64,000 bases of DNA from Chitinophagaceae bacterium (GTDB taxonomy: Bacteria > Bacteroidota > Bacteroidia > Chitinophagales > Chitinophagaceae): contig JAEUVO010000082.1 in assembly GCA_016786885.1 (NCBI GenBank), positions 1 to 64,000 of the forward strand, written 5' to 3'. Shown here piece by piece: positions 25,150-33,241 of the stretch. Positions within the stretch are counted from its first letter, which is position 1; the number at the start of each line of letters is the position of its first letter. Made by a program: the position numbers and the translations under genes. Under the pieces are notes generated by a model, which made no database searches, had not been told where the DNA came from, and saw only the letters and a list, made by a program, of their open reading frames with translations.

Positions 25150-25345
25150 GCTAACATAGGGTTTACAAAAAGTTTGGCTGGACAATCAAATCTTCAGCAG
25201 TTGTACGCAACTCAACTTTGGTTCCGGGTTGGACAAGTAATTTTGAGCATTAATTCTTATCTTCAGCTAAACAAAAAAATCAGCATCGGTACCGGGCGGA
25301 CAGTTGGAAAATTCCACACCTGTCCAAAGCCGCCGACGTTCAGCG
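25150..25345. repeat. attC-like inverted repeat, site D
   Basis: Begins nine bases after the stop at 25141. The outer boxes are GCTAAC (25150-25155, in CTGCTGCTAACATAGGG) and GTTCAGC (25338-25344). Inner arms TTTGGCTGGACA (25173-25184) and TGTCCAAAGCC (25321-25331) pair with a 2-nt bulge. The left edge closely matches that of site B (TACTGCTAACATTGGG). The centre carries TCTTCAGC twice and CCGGGCGGACAG, related to the internal motifs of B and C. Confidence 0.55.
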
Positions 25346-25413
25346 TATTGTGATCTTGATGTAATTTAACGAAGTGAGTTTACTTACTATGACAATCTTA
25401 AAATAAAACAAAC

Positions 25414-25848
25414 ATGTATGAGCTTGTAAAACAAAAAAGCACTGGATTTAGAATAGTCCTAGGCATAATTATTTTTGCTTTCATAAGCGCTGTTCTGAAG
25501 ATTGCCTTCTATAAATCCCCGACTACTTTAAATGACGATATGATCAAGACTGCTAATGAAATAAATTCTCATGCACCCTTTATAGTTGATAGTACAACAA
25601 GGTTAGACAGAGTAGAAGCACTGCCAGGCAATATATTTCAGTATAACTATACGCTACTTAATTTAGATAAATCTCAAATAGATACAAATCTTTTACGAAC
25701 TTCAGGGCACCAATCAATCATCGAACAAATAAAGGGCGATCCAAAAGCCTCTATTTTTAAGGATAATAATATTGTTATTCAGGCAAAATATGTTGACAAG
25801 GAAGGCAAATACGTTGGAACCATTTCCATTCACCCGAGTGAGTATTAA
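25414..25848 (+). CDS. Membrane-anchored protein of unknown function (cassette cargo)
   Basis: 144 aa. One N-terminal membrane helix (IVLGIIIFAFISAVLKIAF, about 15-33) precedes a soluble domain. The segment ANEINSHAPFIVDSTTRLDR, then VEALPGNIFQYNYTLLN resembles a small domain I have seen in scattered hypothetical proteins of many bacteria, but I cannot attach a function. ATG 25414 is the only reasonable start. It is flanked by attC-like site D and the less regular site E. Confidence 0.6.
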   Translation: MYELVKQKSTGFRIVLGIIIFAFISAVLKIAFYKSPTTLNDDMIKTANEINSHAPFIVDSTTRLDRVEALPGNIFQYNYTLLNLDKSQIDTNLLRTSGHQSIIEQIKGDPKASIFKDNNIVIQAKYVDKEGKYVGTISIHPSEY

Positions 25849-25872
25849 TTTAGATGTTCCCGTTGAACTGCA

Positions 25873-26065
25873 GCCAACATGAACTGTGTAAAAAAACCAA
25901 ACAAAGGTTAATATTTTCAGCAGTTTGGCTGAATGAAAAGCCTATCACTGAATATACCATCAACTGTATTAACTTTAATCAGTCCCGTAGTTACGGGATT
26001 CGGGCTGAAGAATCACGGAACCTGCCGGCAGGTATCAGCACAGCATAAAGTCATGGACGTTAACG
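25873..26065. repeat. Weak attC-like site E with embedded palindromes
   Basis: GCCAACATGAAC (25873-25884) faces GTCATGGACGTTAACG (26050-26065). Pairing is poor, but the CATG and GTTAACG placement recalls sites B-D, and TTCAGCAG plus TTTGGCTG also occur near the left end, as in site D. Two clear palindromes are embedded: TCCCGTA-GT-TACGGGA (25983-25998) and CCTGCCGGCAGG (26021-26032). The 25849-26125 gap otherwise holds no supported gene. Confidence 0.35.
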
Positions 26066-26125
26066 GCCATTGTACCACCTGCCTCGGTCAAACAATAGGG
26101 ACAACATCAAACAAGCAAACATAGA

Positions 26126-27223
26126 ATGAAAATTATAAACCTCTACAGACCCTCTATATTTTGGTTAAACATCATTATCCTTTTTGTTTCATCTGCAATC
26201 GCAACAGTTGTTAATGGACAAACTGAAATTGGCAATAAAGATTCAACTCAAAATACTAAGATCTATGAGGAAAATTTTATTTTAATTAATGGTATAGAAC
26301 AGTGGGTAACAATAAAAGGGGAAAGTTCAAAACCAATTATTCTTTTTCTCCACGGAGGCCCAGGCAGTCCGTTAAGCCCATATTCAGACAAGCTCTACAA
26401 AGATTTGGAAAAGGATTTTATTATAGTTCAATGGGACCAGCGAGGTACAGGGAAAACCTTTGGGAAATATGCACCCGAAGAACTAGCTCCTGAATATTTA
26501 AAGGAAAATCCATTATCAATCGACCTTATGACAAACGATGGAATTGAATTATCCGAATACCTTTTAAAACATTTAAACAAACAAAAAATCATTCTATTCG
26601 GTACTTCTTGGGGCTCAGTACTTGGAGTAAAAATGGCATCAAAGCGACCCGAACTTTATTACGCATACATAGGACATTCTCAAATTGTCAACCCTATTAT
26701 TGATATAGATTTTTACAATAAAATCTATAAAATAGCAGAGGATAAAAATGACAAAGATGCTTTAGACATATTAAACACAATAGGCAAACCCCCTTATGAC
26801 AGGGCAAAAAAACTAGGTCAGTTATTCAGGGTTTTAAAAAAATATGAGGGTATGAATTCGACACCTGCTCCTGATAATTGGTTTGTGCTTTCTCCTGAAT
26901 ATGATAATGAAAAAGACAATCAGAATCGAAGTGATGGAGATGACTACTCGTTTGTAAATTTTGCAGGAGACAATAAACTGGGCGTACAATCAATGAGTGC
27001 AGGCATAAACTTAATGAAAACCAATTTAGATTTTCAAATTCCCGTTTATCTAATACAGGGCAATGAGGACCTTTTAACGCCAAAAGAAAAAACAAAAAGA
27101 TATTTCGATAAAATTAAAGCTCCTGCTAAGAAATATTATTTATTACCCAAAGCTGCTCACGGATTTAATTTGTCAGTTTTAGAATCACAATTCAAACTTT
27201 TTAAAAGTATTAAAACGCAGTAA
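26126..27223 (+). CDS. Exported alpha/beta hydrolase, proline iminopeptidase-like (S33)
   Basis: 365 aa. The N-terminal hydrophobic segment (FWLNIIILFVSSAIATVVNG) looks like a signal peptide. The oxyanion motif HGGPGSPLSPYSD, the WDQRGTGKTFGKY segment, the nucleophile elbow GTSWGS (Ser), an Asp in QGNEDLLTPKEK and a late His in KAAHGFNL make a full catalytic triad in S33-peptidase order. Substrate unknown; peptidase or esterase activity is inferred. It is the last plus-strand gene of the cassette-like array and is not followed by a recognisable attC-like repeat in the 128-bp gap before the XRE gene. Confidence 0.82.
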   Translation: MKIINLYRPSIFWLNIIILFVSSAIATVVNGQTEIGNKDSTQNTKIYEENFILINGIEQWVTIKGESSKPIILFLHGGPGSPLSPYSDKLYKDLEKDFIIVQWDQRGTGKTFGKYAPEELAPEYLKENPLSIDLMTNDGIELSEYLLKHLNKQKIILFGTSWGSVLGVKMASKRPELYYAYIGHSQIVNPIIDIDFYNKIYKIAEDKNDKDALDILNTIGKPPYDRAKKLGQLFRVLKKYEGMNSTPAPDNWFVLSPEYDNEKDNQNRSDGDDYSFVNFAGDNKLGVQSMSAGINLMKTNLDFQIPVYLIQGNEDLLTPKEKTKRYFDKIKAPAKKYYLLPKAAHGFNLSVLESQFKLFKSIKTQ

Positions 27224-27351
27224 AAAACAATTTGCTTTTGTAATAGAAATCTGTGTAAAAAATCAAACAATTCCTGATCTTTCTACGGTCTTACTTAACA
27301 ATAACCAGGCTGATACTTTATCCAGCTCCGGTCAATCAAATTTCCAGGATG

Positions 27352-27561
27352 CTATTCCTTTTCCACAAACTCTAAAATATCGGCGGGCTGACAATTGAGC
27401 ACTTTGCAAATTGCTTCCAGTGTACTGAACCGTATGGCTTTTGCTTTCCCGGTTTTGAGAATAGACAGGTTGGCCAGTGTTAAGCCTACTTTTTCTGAAA
27501 GCTCATTCAATGACATCTTTCGCCTGGCCATCATTACATCAAGGTTTACTATAATCGGCAT
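27352..27561 (-). CDS. XRE-family transcriptional regulator (YozG-like)
   Basis: 69-aa helix-turn-helix protein. LDVMMARRKMSLNELSEKVG and LTLANLSILKTGKAKAIRFS form the HTH, and LEAICKVLNCQPADILEFVE is the usual end of small Cro/CI-type regulators. It is encoded 3 bp after the DUF2975 gene on the same strand; this gene pair is a recurring arrangement. The regulator probably controls the shared promoter at about 28128-28165, which contains a perfect inverted repeat. Confidence 0.9.
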   Translation of the reverse strand: MPIIVNLDVMMARRKMSLNELSEKVGLTLANLSILKTGKAKAIRFSTLEAICKVLNCQPADILEFVEKE

Positions 27562-27564
27562 GGC

Positions 27565-28101
27565 TTATACGGTTAATTCGTTTTCGTTTTGAATATCTAC
27601 CCCTTTTTTGAAAATAGTTGCAATAATATAGATTACAGCTCCCATTAAAATAAACGCTTGACTGTCTTCCCAAAATTGATTTAAGTTGTCTGGAACAAAA
27701 CCGTGGGACATTAAATTTTTAACTAACTGCCTGGCAATGTAACTAAACAGTCCAATTGAAAGGGTGTAATAACTAAGAAGTGTAATTTGTCTGGCGACAA
27801 AACTGCTAAATGGTTTTTTTAAATCCATTTTGTGCATTAACCTAATAACTATATAAAACAAGTATGCTTTTAAACAGGCAATGGAAAGTATAAAACCATA
27901 CACACCGAAGAAAGCCAATTTGCTGTCCCTATACATTGCAGATAAGTCCAGCTTTTGATAAAGATTTTGAACAAATTCGGGCTTATACAGACTGAAAAAG
28001 AAATTTACTAGTAAGCCTCCTGCTTCAATGCTCAAGCCCACAAAAATGAGCCAGGCCACAATATATAAGCCCCAAAATACGAAGTTGTTTGTTTTTGACA
28101 T
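27565..28101 (-). CDS. DUF2975 membrane protein
   Basis: 178 aa with four predicted membrane segments (FWGLYIVAWLIFVGLSIEAG; FFGVYGFILSIACLKAYLFY; ITLLSYYTLSIGLFSYIA; FILMGAVIYIIATIFKKG), the DUF2975 layout. The KPFSSFVARQI segment between helices two and three is typical. Function is unknown; the genes commonly pair with a small XRE regulator, as here. The start ATG lies 27 bp downstream of a TATCTTTG -7 element. Confidence 0.88.
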   Translation of the reverse strand: MSKTNNFVFWGLYIVAWLIFVGLSIEAGGLLVNFFFSLYKPEFVQNLYQKLDLSAMYRDSKLAFFGVYGFILSIACLKAYLFYIVIRLMHKMDLKKPFSSFVARQITLLSYYTLSIGLFSYIARQLVKNLMSHGFVPDNLNQFWEDSQAFILMGAVIYIIATIFKKGVDIQNENELTV

Positions 28102-28127
28102 CTTTGAAAGATTTTAAATTGATGTCG

Positions 28128-28165
28128 CAAAGATAATAAATATTTATTGATAAACAATAAATATT
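28128..28165 (-). promoter_or_regulatory. DUF2975-XRE operon promoter with palindromic operator
   Basis: On the minus strand ATTG (28158-28155), a 19-nt spacer and TATCTTTG (28135-28128) match the Bacteroidota promoter. A perfect 11-bp inverted repeat, AATATTTATTG / CAATAAATATT with a 5-bp centre (28139-28165), covers the -33 element and most of the spacer. Such a position suits repression by the XRE protein encoded in the operon (inference). Confidence 0.65.
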
Positions 28166-28327
28166 TTTTTAAAAAAGATAAATAGTTGATACCATCCGTA
28201 AATTTTGCGGAAAGCATTTGCAGTATGTTGTGGGTGGACATTGAGCAGGTCAAAGAAATCAGCAACATTTCTTTAGAACAAAAATTGTATCCCCGTAAAT
28301 GCATTTTACCCTCCCGGTTTGGAAATG

Positions 28328-30397
28328 TTATCTTACTATAACCACGGTCCCTTTTTCCGATTTTAATGCTTCCCCTGCAAACTGGTAGGTACAACTCCAC
28401 ACAAAGACATCATTGTTTTGTTTTACTCCATTGAATGTACCATCCCATCCTTTACCCGGATCTGTTGACTGAAAAACGACCTGGCCCCAGCGATTCAGTA
28501 TCATCAGCCTGTATTGTACAATACGGCCACCCAGGAATGGTTTTAGAATATCATTCCTGCCATCGCTATTGGGAGAAAAACCTGTGGGCATATAAAATCC
28601 TTTCAGGCACTCTTTTGAAAAAATCGTTACAGAATCTATACCCGGGCAATCTTCAGAAGTAGTTACCTGAAGCAGGTATGTACCGGGTTGTGTTATATCT
28701 ATTGATGGTGTTACAGCACCGGTACTCCACAGGTATGTTTTAAAATTTCCCACCGGTCGAAGTTCAAGCGAGCCATAAATACAAATCGTATCTGCATCCA
28801 GCGGAAGAAAATCGACCGGCGTTTTGGAAGGATCAACCGTTATCTGAATTGCATTTGAAGTATCCGTACGGGTGGTAACACAGGGTGAATTACTTGTCAG
28901 GATACAGGTGATAACATCTCCATCCGTTAATGAGTTCAGCACAATAGTATCGTTATTTGCAGCTGCATTCACTCCATTTACCTGCCATTGAAATAAAGGT
29001 GCATCCCCGCCTTCTGAAGCTGTGGCAACAAATATCACATCTTTACCCACACAGGTAGTGGTTTCCCCTGAAGTGATACTGATTGTTGGCAGGATCTCAA
29101 TACCCGGAAAAGAAAATTTCACCAGCCATAAATCGTTGAATCCAAGCAATCCGCTTACATCGCCGTCATTGGATTGTGAGGTTGCAGCAAGTAAAAATCC
29201 CCCGTCGGAAGTTTGCACAATACCTCCCATTGTTTCTTCAGGTTTGCTTCCTCCATATGGCTTCTGCCACAACAACTCTCCGCTTCTATCCACTTTTACC
29301 AGCCAGACATCATAGCCTCCTTTAAAATTACATATAAACTCCCCCGATGTGGCCGTATGTCCTGCCACTAGATAACCCCCATCATTTGTGATCATTATAC
29401 TATTTCCTAAATCACTCTGAGATCCGCCATATCTTTTTTCCCATAGCAACTGGCCAGATACATTCATTTTCATGATATACATATCTGATAAGCTGTTCAG
29501 TATCCCGGTTCCACCCCCGGCAAAAATAAAATCACCTTCGGGTGTTTCCAGTCCTTCAAAAACCAACGATCCTGCTGAAATACAATTCTTCCATATAATA
29601 TTTCCCGAATCATTAAGCTTAAAAAAAATCAGGTTGTTTTGTACAGGTGTTGCACAATTCATATCCCCATCTATAGATTGCGCATGGCAGGCTACAATAT
29701 ATCCTCCATCTGAAGTGGCAACGAGTGCTCCCGGGGAATCCCTTTTGGTTCCTCCAATACATCTTTGCCAGACGATGTTTCCCGACAGGTCTATTTTGAT
29801 AACCCACAAATCACCGTTGTTGAGATTCGGAGAAGATGTGGGTGTATGATAACCGGTAACATCACCATCTCCTGCAGTTACAATACTTGATATGATATAT
29901 CCACCACCGGATGCGAAACAAATATTTTGTACTGTGCTACCATCCTGGCCTGAACTGCCATAACATCTTTGCCATTCTAAAATACCGGTGCCGCTGATCT
30001 TTAACACCCAGATATCAGTGCTTCCATGATTCATAGTTACATCACCACTCACAGAACTGGTGCTGCCGATAATAATATAACCTCCGTCCGGAGTTTGCAG
30101 CATATCCGAAGCATATTCATTCCCTCCTCCGCCATAGCATCTTTGCCAATCTATAATCCCGTTATTGTTGATCTTAATGATAAGCAGGTCACTGCTATCT
30201 ATGTGCCCGGTAATATCACCATCATTTGAAGTGGTAGTACCTCCTATGATATAACCTCCATCCGAAGTACCAATTATTACCATCGGGTTTTCAAGACCAG
30301 AGCCACCGATACAATTCTGCCATTGAATGACAGGAGGGGCTTGTGCAGTACTTTCAATGCACAACAAGAAGAGTATCACAGAAAGGATTGATCGCAT
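28328..30397 (-). CDS. T9SS type B sorting-domain protein with seven propeller-like repeats
   Basis: 689 aa with signal peptide MRSILSVILFLLCIESTAQA. Residues about 22-435 contain seven repeats, each with a DGGYI-type strand, a (D/I)LWVxKI-type strand and then GxxxWQ(R)C(Y/I)GG; seven units suggest a seven-bladed beta-propeller. Two Ig/PKD-like segments follow (about 440-600), then a type B (gliding motility-associated, CHU_C-like) C-terminal domain beginning GFYMPTGFSPNSDGRNDILK and ending KGTVVIVR. Exported to or through the outer membrane by T9SS and probably surface-displayed or adhesive. Ligand unknown. Confidence 0.88.
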   Translation of the reverse strand: MRSILSVILFLLCIESTAQAPPVIQWQNCIGGSGLENPMVIIGTSDGGYIIGGTTTSNDGDITGHIDSSDLLIIKINNNGIIDWQRCYGGGGNEYASDMLQTPDGGYIIIGSTSSVSGDVTMNHGSTDIWVLKISGTGILEWQRCYGSSGQDGSTVQNICFASGGGYIISSIVTAGDGDVTGYHTPTSSPNLNNGDLWVIKIDLSGNIVWQRCIGGTKRDSPGALVATSDGGYIVACHAQSIDGDMNCATPVQNNLIFFKLNDSGNIIWKNCISAGSLVFEGLETPEGDFIFAGGGTGILNSLSDMYIMKMNVSGQLLWEKRYGGSQSDLGNSIMITNDGGYLVAGHTATSGEFICNFKGGYDVWLVKVDRSGELLWQKPYGGSKPEETMGGIVQTSDGGFLLAATSQSNDGDVSGLLGFNDLWLVKFSFPGIEILPTISITSGETTTCVGKDVIFVATASEGGDAPLFQWQVNGVNAAANNDTIVLNSLTDGDVITCILTSNSPCVTTRTDTSNAIQITVDPSKTPVDFLPLDADTICIYGSLELRPVGNFKTYLWSTGAVTPSIDITQPGTYLLQVTTSEDCPGIDSVTIFSKECLKGFYMPTGFSPNSDGRNDILKPFLGGRIVQYRLMILNRWGQVVFQSTDPGKGWDGTFNGVKQNNDVFVWSCTYQFAGEALKSEKGTVVIVR

Positions 30398-30457
30398 AAA
30401 ATATCCTTGTATAAAGATATATTTTATTTTACGCAGCCGGAAACCGATACAACAAAG

Positions 30458-31795
30458 CTATCTCAGCGTAAATCCGTCCAGGAATTTTGTATTGAAATCA
30501 CCACTGCGGAAGCGTTCATCCTGCATCAGTTGCAGGTGAAAAGGAATAGTGGTCCTCACTCCTTCTATTACATATTCACTTAATGCCCGGTACATGGTCT
30601 GTATCGCTTCCTGTCTTGTTTGTGCCACAGCGATCAGTTTGCCGATCATAGAATCGTAATAAGGAGGAATGACATAGCCGGCATACACATGACTGTCCAC
30701 CCTTACCCCATGACCACCCGGCTGGTGCAGTACAGTGATCTTGCCGGGAGACGGACGAAAATCATTATACGGGTCTTCAGCATTAATGCGGCATTCAATA
30801 GAATGCATTTGTGGTATATAATCTTTGCCGGAGATACGATGACCGGCAGCAATGAGTATCTGTTCTTTTATAAGATCAAAGTTGATCACCTCTTCAGTAA
30901 CGCAATGCTCCACCTGTATCCTTGTGTTCATTTCCATGAAGTAGAAGTTGCGGTGCTTATCCACCAGAAACTCCACAGTACCTACGCTTTCATAGTTGAT
31001 AGCTGAAGCTGCTTTCTTAGCGGCCTCTCCCATCCGGTAGCGAAGTTCATCCGTCATAAAAGGAGAAGGTGATTCTTCCACTAACTTCTGGTGACGGCGT
31101 TGTATAGAACAATCTCTTTCGCTCAGGTGGCATACAGTGCCGTACTGGTCGCCGGCTACCTGTATCTCTATATGTCGTGGCTCTTCTACAAATTTTTCCA
31201 TGTAGATACCATCGTTCTTAAAAGAAGCGGCTGCTTCTGCTTTGGCAGTATCGTATGCTTTTTCCAATTCACTTTCTTCCCATACGATGCGCATACCTTT
31301 TCCTCCACCACCGGCAGTTGCTTTAAGAATAACCGGGTAACCCATATCCCTTGCAATACCCTTTGCCTGGTCTACACTTTGCAATAATCCTTCTCCCCCG
31401 GGCACCACCGGCACACCGGCTTTTATCATGGTCTCTTTAGCAGTGATCTTATCTCCCATTGAGTTGATCATCTCCGGTGTGGGGCCAATGAATTTGATGC
31501 CATGATCATTGCATATCTGGGCAAACTTGGCATTCTCAGCCAGAAAGCCGTAACCCGGATGAATAGCATCTGCATTAGTGATCTCTGCAGCGGCCATCAG
31601 GTGGGCTATATTCAGGTAAGAATCGCTGCTCTGCGGACGACCAATACAAACCGCTTCATCAGCAAATTTTACATGGAGACTGTCTCTGTCAGCAGTAGAA
31701 TAAACGGCTACTGTTTTAATACCCATCTCTCTCGCTGTACGGATAACCCGCAAGGCTATTTCTCCACGATTAGCAATCAGTATTTTCTTAAACAC
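30458..31795 (-). CDS. accC: Acetyl-CoA carboxylase, biotin carboxylase subunit
   Basis: 445 aa; ATP-dependent carboxylation of biotin on BCCP, the first step of malonyl-CoA synthesis. Motifs: [20 protein letters not shown], the ATP-grasp glycine loop [65 protein letters not shown] and ECRINAEDP. Length is normal. It lies 85 bp downstream of accB, separated by an AT-rich hairpin repeat; efp, accB and accC form a same-strand cluster, an order common in bacteria. Its partner accA is at 48946-49917. Confidence 0.97.
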   Translation of the reverse strand: MFKKILIANRGEIALRVIRTAREMGIKTVAVYSTADRDSLHVKFADEAVCIGRPQSSDSYLNIAHLMAAAEITNADAIHPGYGFLAENAKFAQICNDHGIKFIGPTPEMINSMGDKITAKETMIKAGVPVVPGGEGLLQSVDQAKGIARDMGYPVILKATAGGGGKGMRIVWEESELEKAYDTAKAEAAASFKNDGIYMEKFVEEPRHIEIQVAGDQYGTVCHLSERDCSIQRRHQKLVEESPSPFMTDELRYRMGEAAKKAASAINYESVGTVEFLVDKHRNFYFMEMNTRIQVEHCVTEEVINFDLIKEQILIAAGHRISGKDYIPQMHSIECRINAEDPYNDFRPSPGKITVLHQPGGHGVRVDSHVYAGYVIPPYYDSMIGKLIAVAQTRQEAIQTMYRALSEYVIEGVRTTIPFHLQLMQDERFRSGDFNTKFLDGFTLR

Positions 31796-31821
31796 AGGTA
31801 ATAATTAAAAATTAGAAAATC

Positions 31822-31871
31822 AAAAGTCAAAATCAAAAACAAGAGATAACCTCTTTTGAATTTTGACTTTT
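31822..31871. repeat. AT-rich hairpin repeat between accB and accC
   Basis: AAAAGTCAAAATCAAAA (31822-31838) and TTTTGAATTTTGACTTTT (31854-31871) are inverted copies with one indel; both arms are made of about 7-bp TTTTGAC-like units. It lies in the accB-accC gap and could attenuate or stabilise the mRNA; it resembles the repeats at 2377-2451 and 20874-20943 in design. Confidence 0.65.
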
Positions 31872-31880
31872 ACTTTTGAC

Positions 31881-32369
31881 TTAAGCAGGCTCTACTAAGA
31901 ATAATGGTTGATCATACTCTACCGGCGACGCATCTTCTACCAGCACCTTCACGATCTTTCCGCTTACTTCGCTTTCGATCTCGTTGAAAAGTTTCATGGC
32001 TTCAATGATACATACCACCGTTCCGGGTGCTACATCTGAGCCCACATCGGTCAGGTTAGGTTTATCAGGTGCGGATTTTCTGTAGAAAGTCCCGATCATC
32101 GGGCTTTTGATGGTTACAAGGTTGGCCGCAGGTGCTTCAATGGTTTTTGCTTTTTCAGCTACAGGCTGGCTGCTGGCTGCCGGTTGAGGAGTAACGGCAT
32201 GGGCAGGAACGGCATGTACAGGTGCAGAAGAAACTACCTGGGTTACATGCTCCTCTTTTTGTTTTATCGTTACACGGAAATCTTTTTGCTCTATCGTTAC
32301 TTCTCCAATATTCGATTTGTTGACCATCTTGATCAACTCCTGAATTTGTTTAAAGTCCATGTTTTTCAA
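31881..32369 (-). CDS. accB: Acetyl-CoA carboxylase, biotin carboxyl carrier protein
   Basis: 162 aa. An N-terminal helical part (MDFKQIQELIKMVNKSNIGE) is followed by a strand pair (EVTIEQKDFRVTIKQKEE), an Ala/Pro/Val-rich flexible linker (about 45-82) and the biotinyl domain. The biotinylation site is Lys126 in IIEAMKLFNEIE; EAMKL in place of EAMKM is a frequent variant. Length is normal. It lies between efp and accC on the same strand; a hairpin at 32496-32530 separates it from efp, so it may have its own promoter in the 179-bp gap. Confidence 0.96.
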   Translation of the reverse strand: MKNMDFKQIQELIKMVNKSNIGEVTIEQKDFRVTIKQKEEHVTQVVSSAPVHAVPAHAVTPQPAASSQPVAEKAKTIEAPAANLVTIKSPMIGTFYRKSAPDKPNLTDVGSDVAPGTVVCIIEAMKLFNEIESEVSGKIVKVLVEDASPVEYDQPLFLVEPA

Positions 32370-32495
32370 TTTAGTAGATGTTTTGGTTTTATAAAAGCCT
32401 TAACCTGATTTCAGGTGGGCTAAGGTAAGGAAATCAAAAGGAGAAACTGAATGATTTCTCGCTGTTTTTGGGCAAAATCAGGCCCAAATAAGACA

Positions 32496-32530
32496 AAAAT
32501 GGCCTGAAACTGTCGATTTCGGGCCATTTT
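32496..32530 (-). terminator. Hairpin terminator after efp
   Basis: AAAATGGCCTGAAA (32496-32509) and TTTCGGGCCATTTT (32517-32530) pair with one wobble around a 7-nt loop. On the minus strand it follows the efp stop (32549) by 18 bp and ends in TTTTTGTCTT. It probably ends efp transcripts before accB, at least in part. Confidence 0.75.
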
Positions 32531-32548
32531 TGATATAGCGCTAATTGA

Positions 32549-33115
32549 TTATTCTTTTACTCTTTCCACATATTCACCTGTCTTGGTATTAATGCGGATC
32601 AGCTCACCCTCATTCACAAAAAGAGGTACACTTACTGTAGCTCCTGTTTCCACAGTGGCGGGCTTCAGCGTACGGGTGGCAGTATCTCCTCTTAAACCGG
32701 GCTCTGTATAAGTAACCAGCATTACTATCTTGTCGGGCAGCTCCACACTCATAGGTGTTTCCGTTTCTGTATTGAACAGTACACTTACTTCCTGGCCGTC
32801 CTTTAAAAACTGGGGAGCATCCACCATATTTTCCTGCAGCGCCACCTGTTCGAAGGTCTCTGTATCCATGAAATTGTAGCCAGTATCGTCTTTGTACAGG
32901 AACTGATAGTTCTTTCTTTCTACTCTTACAGGGAAAATATTATCACCTGAGTTCCAGGTCTTTTCAATACTACGATTGTTATCAACACCTTTCAGTTTTG
33001 CCCACACTTTAGCGGCAGCACGGGCTGTTTTATTTTCACCAAATTCTACTACCGTGTATAAACTGCCATCCAGTTTGATGATCAATCCTCTGCTGATGTC
33101 TGCTGTTGTTGCCAT
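32549..33115 (-). CDS. efp: Translation elongation factor P, Arg32 type
   Basis: 188 aa from ATG 33115 (MATTADISRG); the frame is open to 33193, but the extra residues do not fit the family. EF-P relieves ribosome stalling at polyproline. Three beta domains are seen: KOW-like domain I (1-65), OB-like II and III (ending GELIRINTKTGEYVERVKE). The tip loop reads FGENKTARAAAKVWAKLK, so the residue modified in other bacteria is Arg32, not the Lys of the usual PGKG loop. Arg32 occurs in EF-P rhamnosylated by EarP (established in some proteobacteria), but the loop here differs from theirs. No modifying enzyme is encoded in this window. Confidence 0.94.
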   Translation of the reverse strand: MATTADISRGLIIKLDGSLYTVVEFGENKTARAAAKVWAKLKGVDNNRSIEKTWNSGDNIFPVRVERKNYQFLYKDDTGYNFMDTETFEQVALQENMVDAPQFLKDGQEVSVLFNTETETPMSVELPDKIVMLVTYTEPGLRGDTATRTLKPATVETGATVSVPLFVNEGELIRINTKTGEYVERVKE

Positions 33116-33241
33116 TATTAAGTCATTTTTTGAGGCGGCAAAGATAAGGGAGGGATGGTTGACGGCAAAAGGAAGCTTCTTGACCGTAGGCAACTAAGTA
33201 TGGAGCGAATAATTTATATTCGCAATCTGCCCGCAACGCTT

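Noticed and set aside
25854..26124. Two short plus-strand ORFs (about 64 codons) between the last two cassette genes
   Set aside because: They overlap each other and the palindromes, lack family features and look like translated repeat sequence.
27224..27351. attC-like site after the alpha/beta hydrolase gene
   Set aside because: I found no paired arms or RYYYAAC/GTTRRRY boxes in this 128-bp gap.
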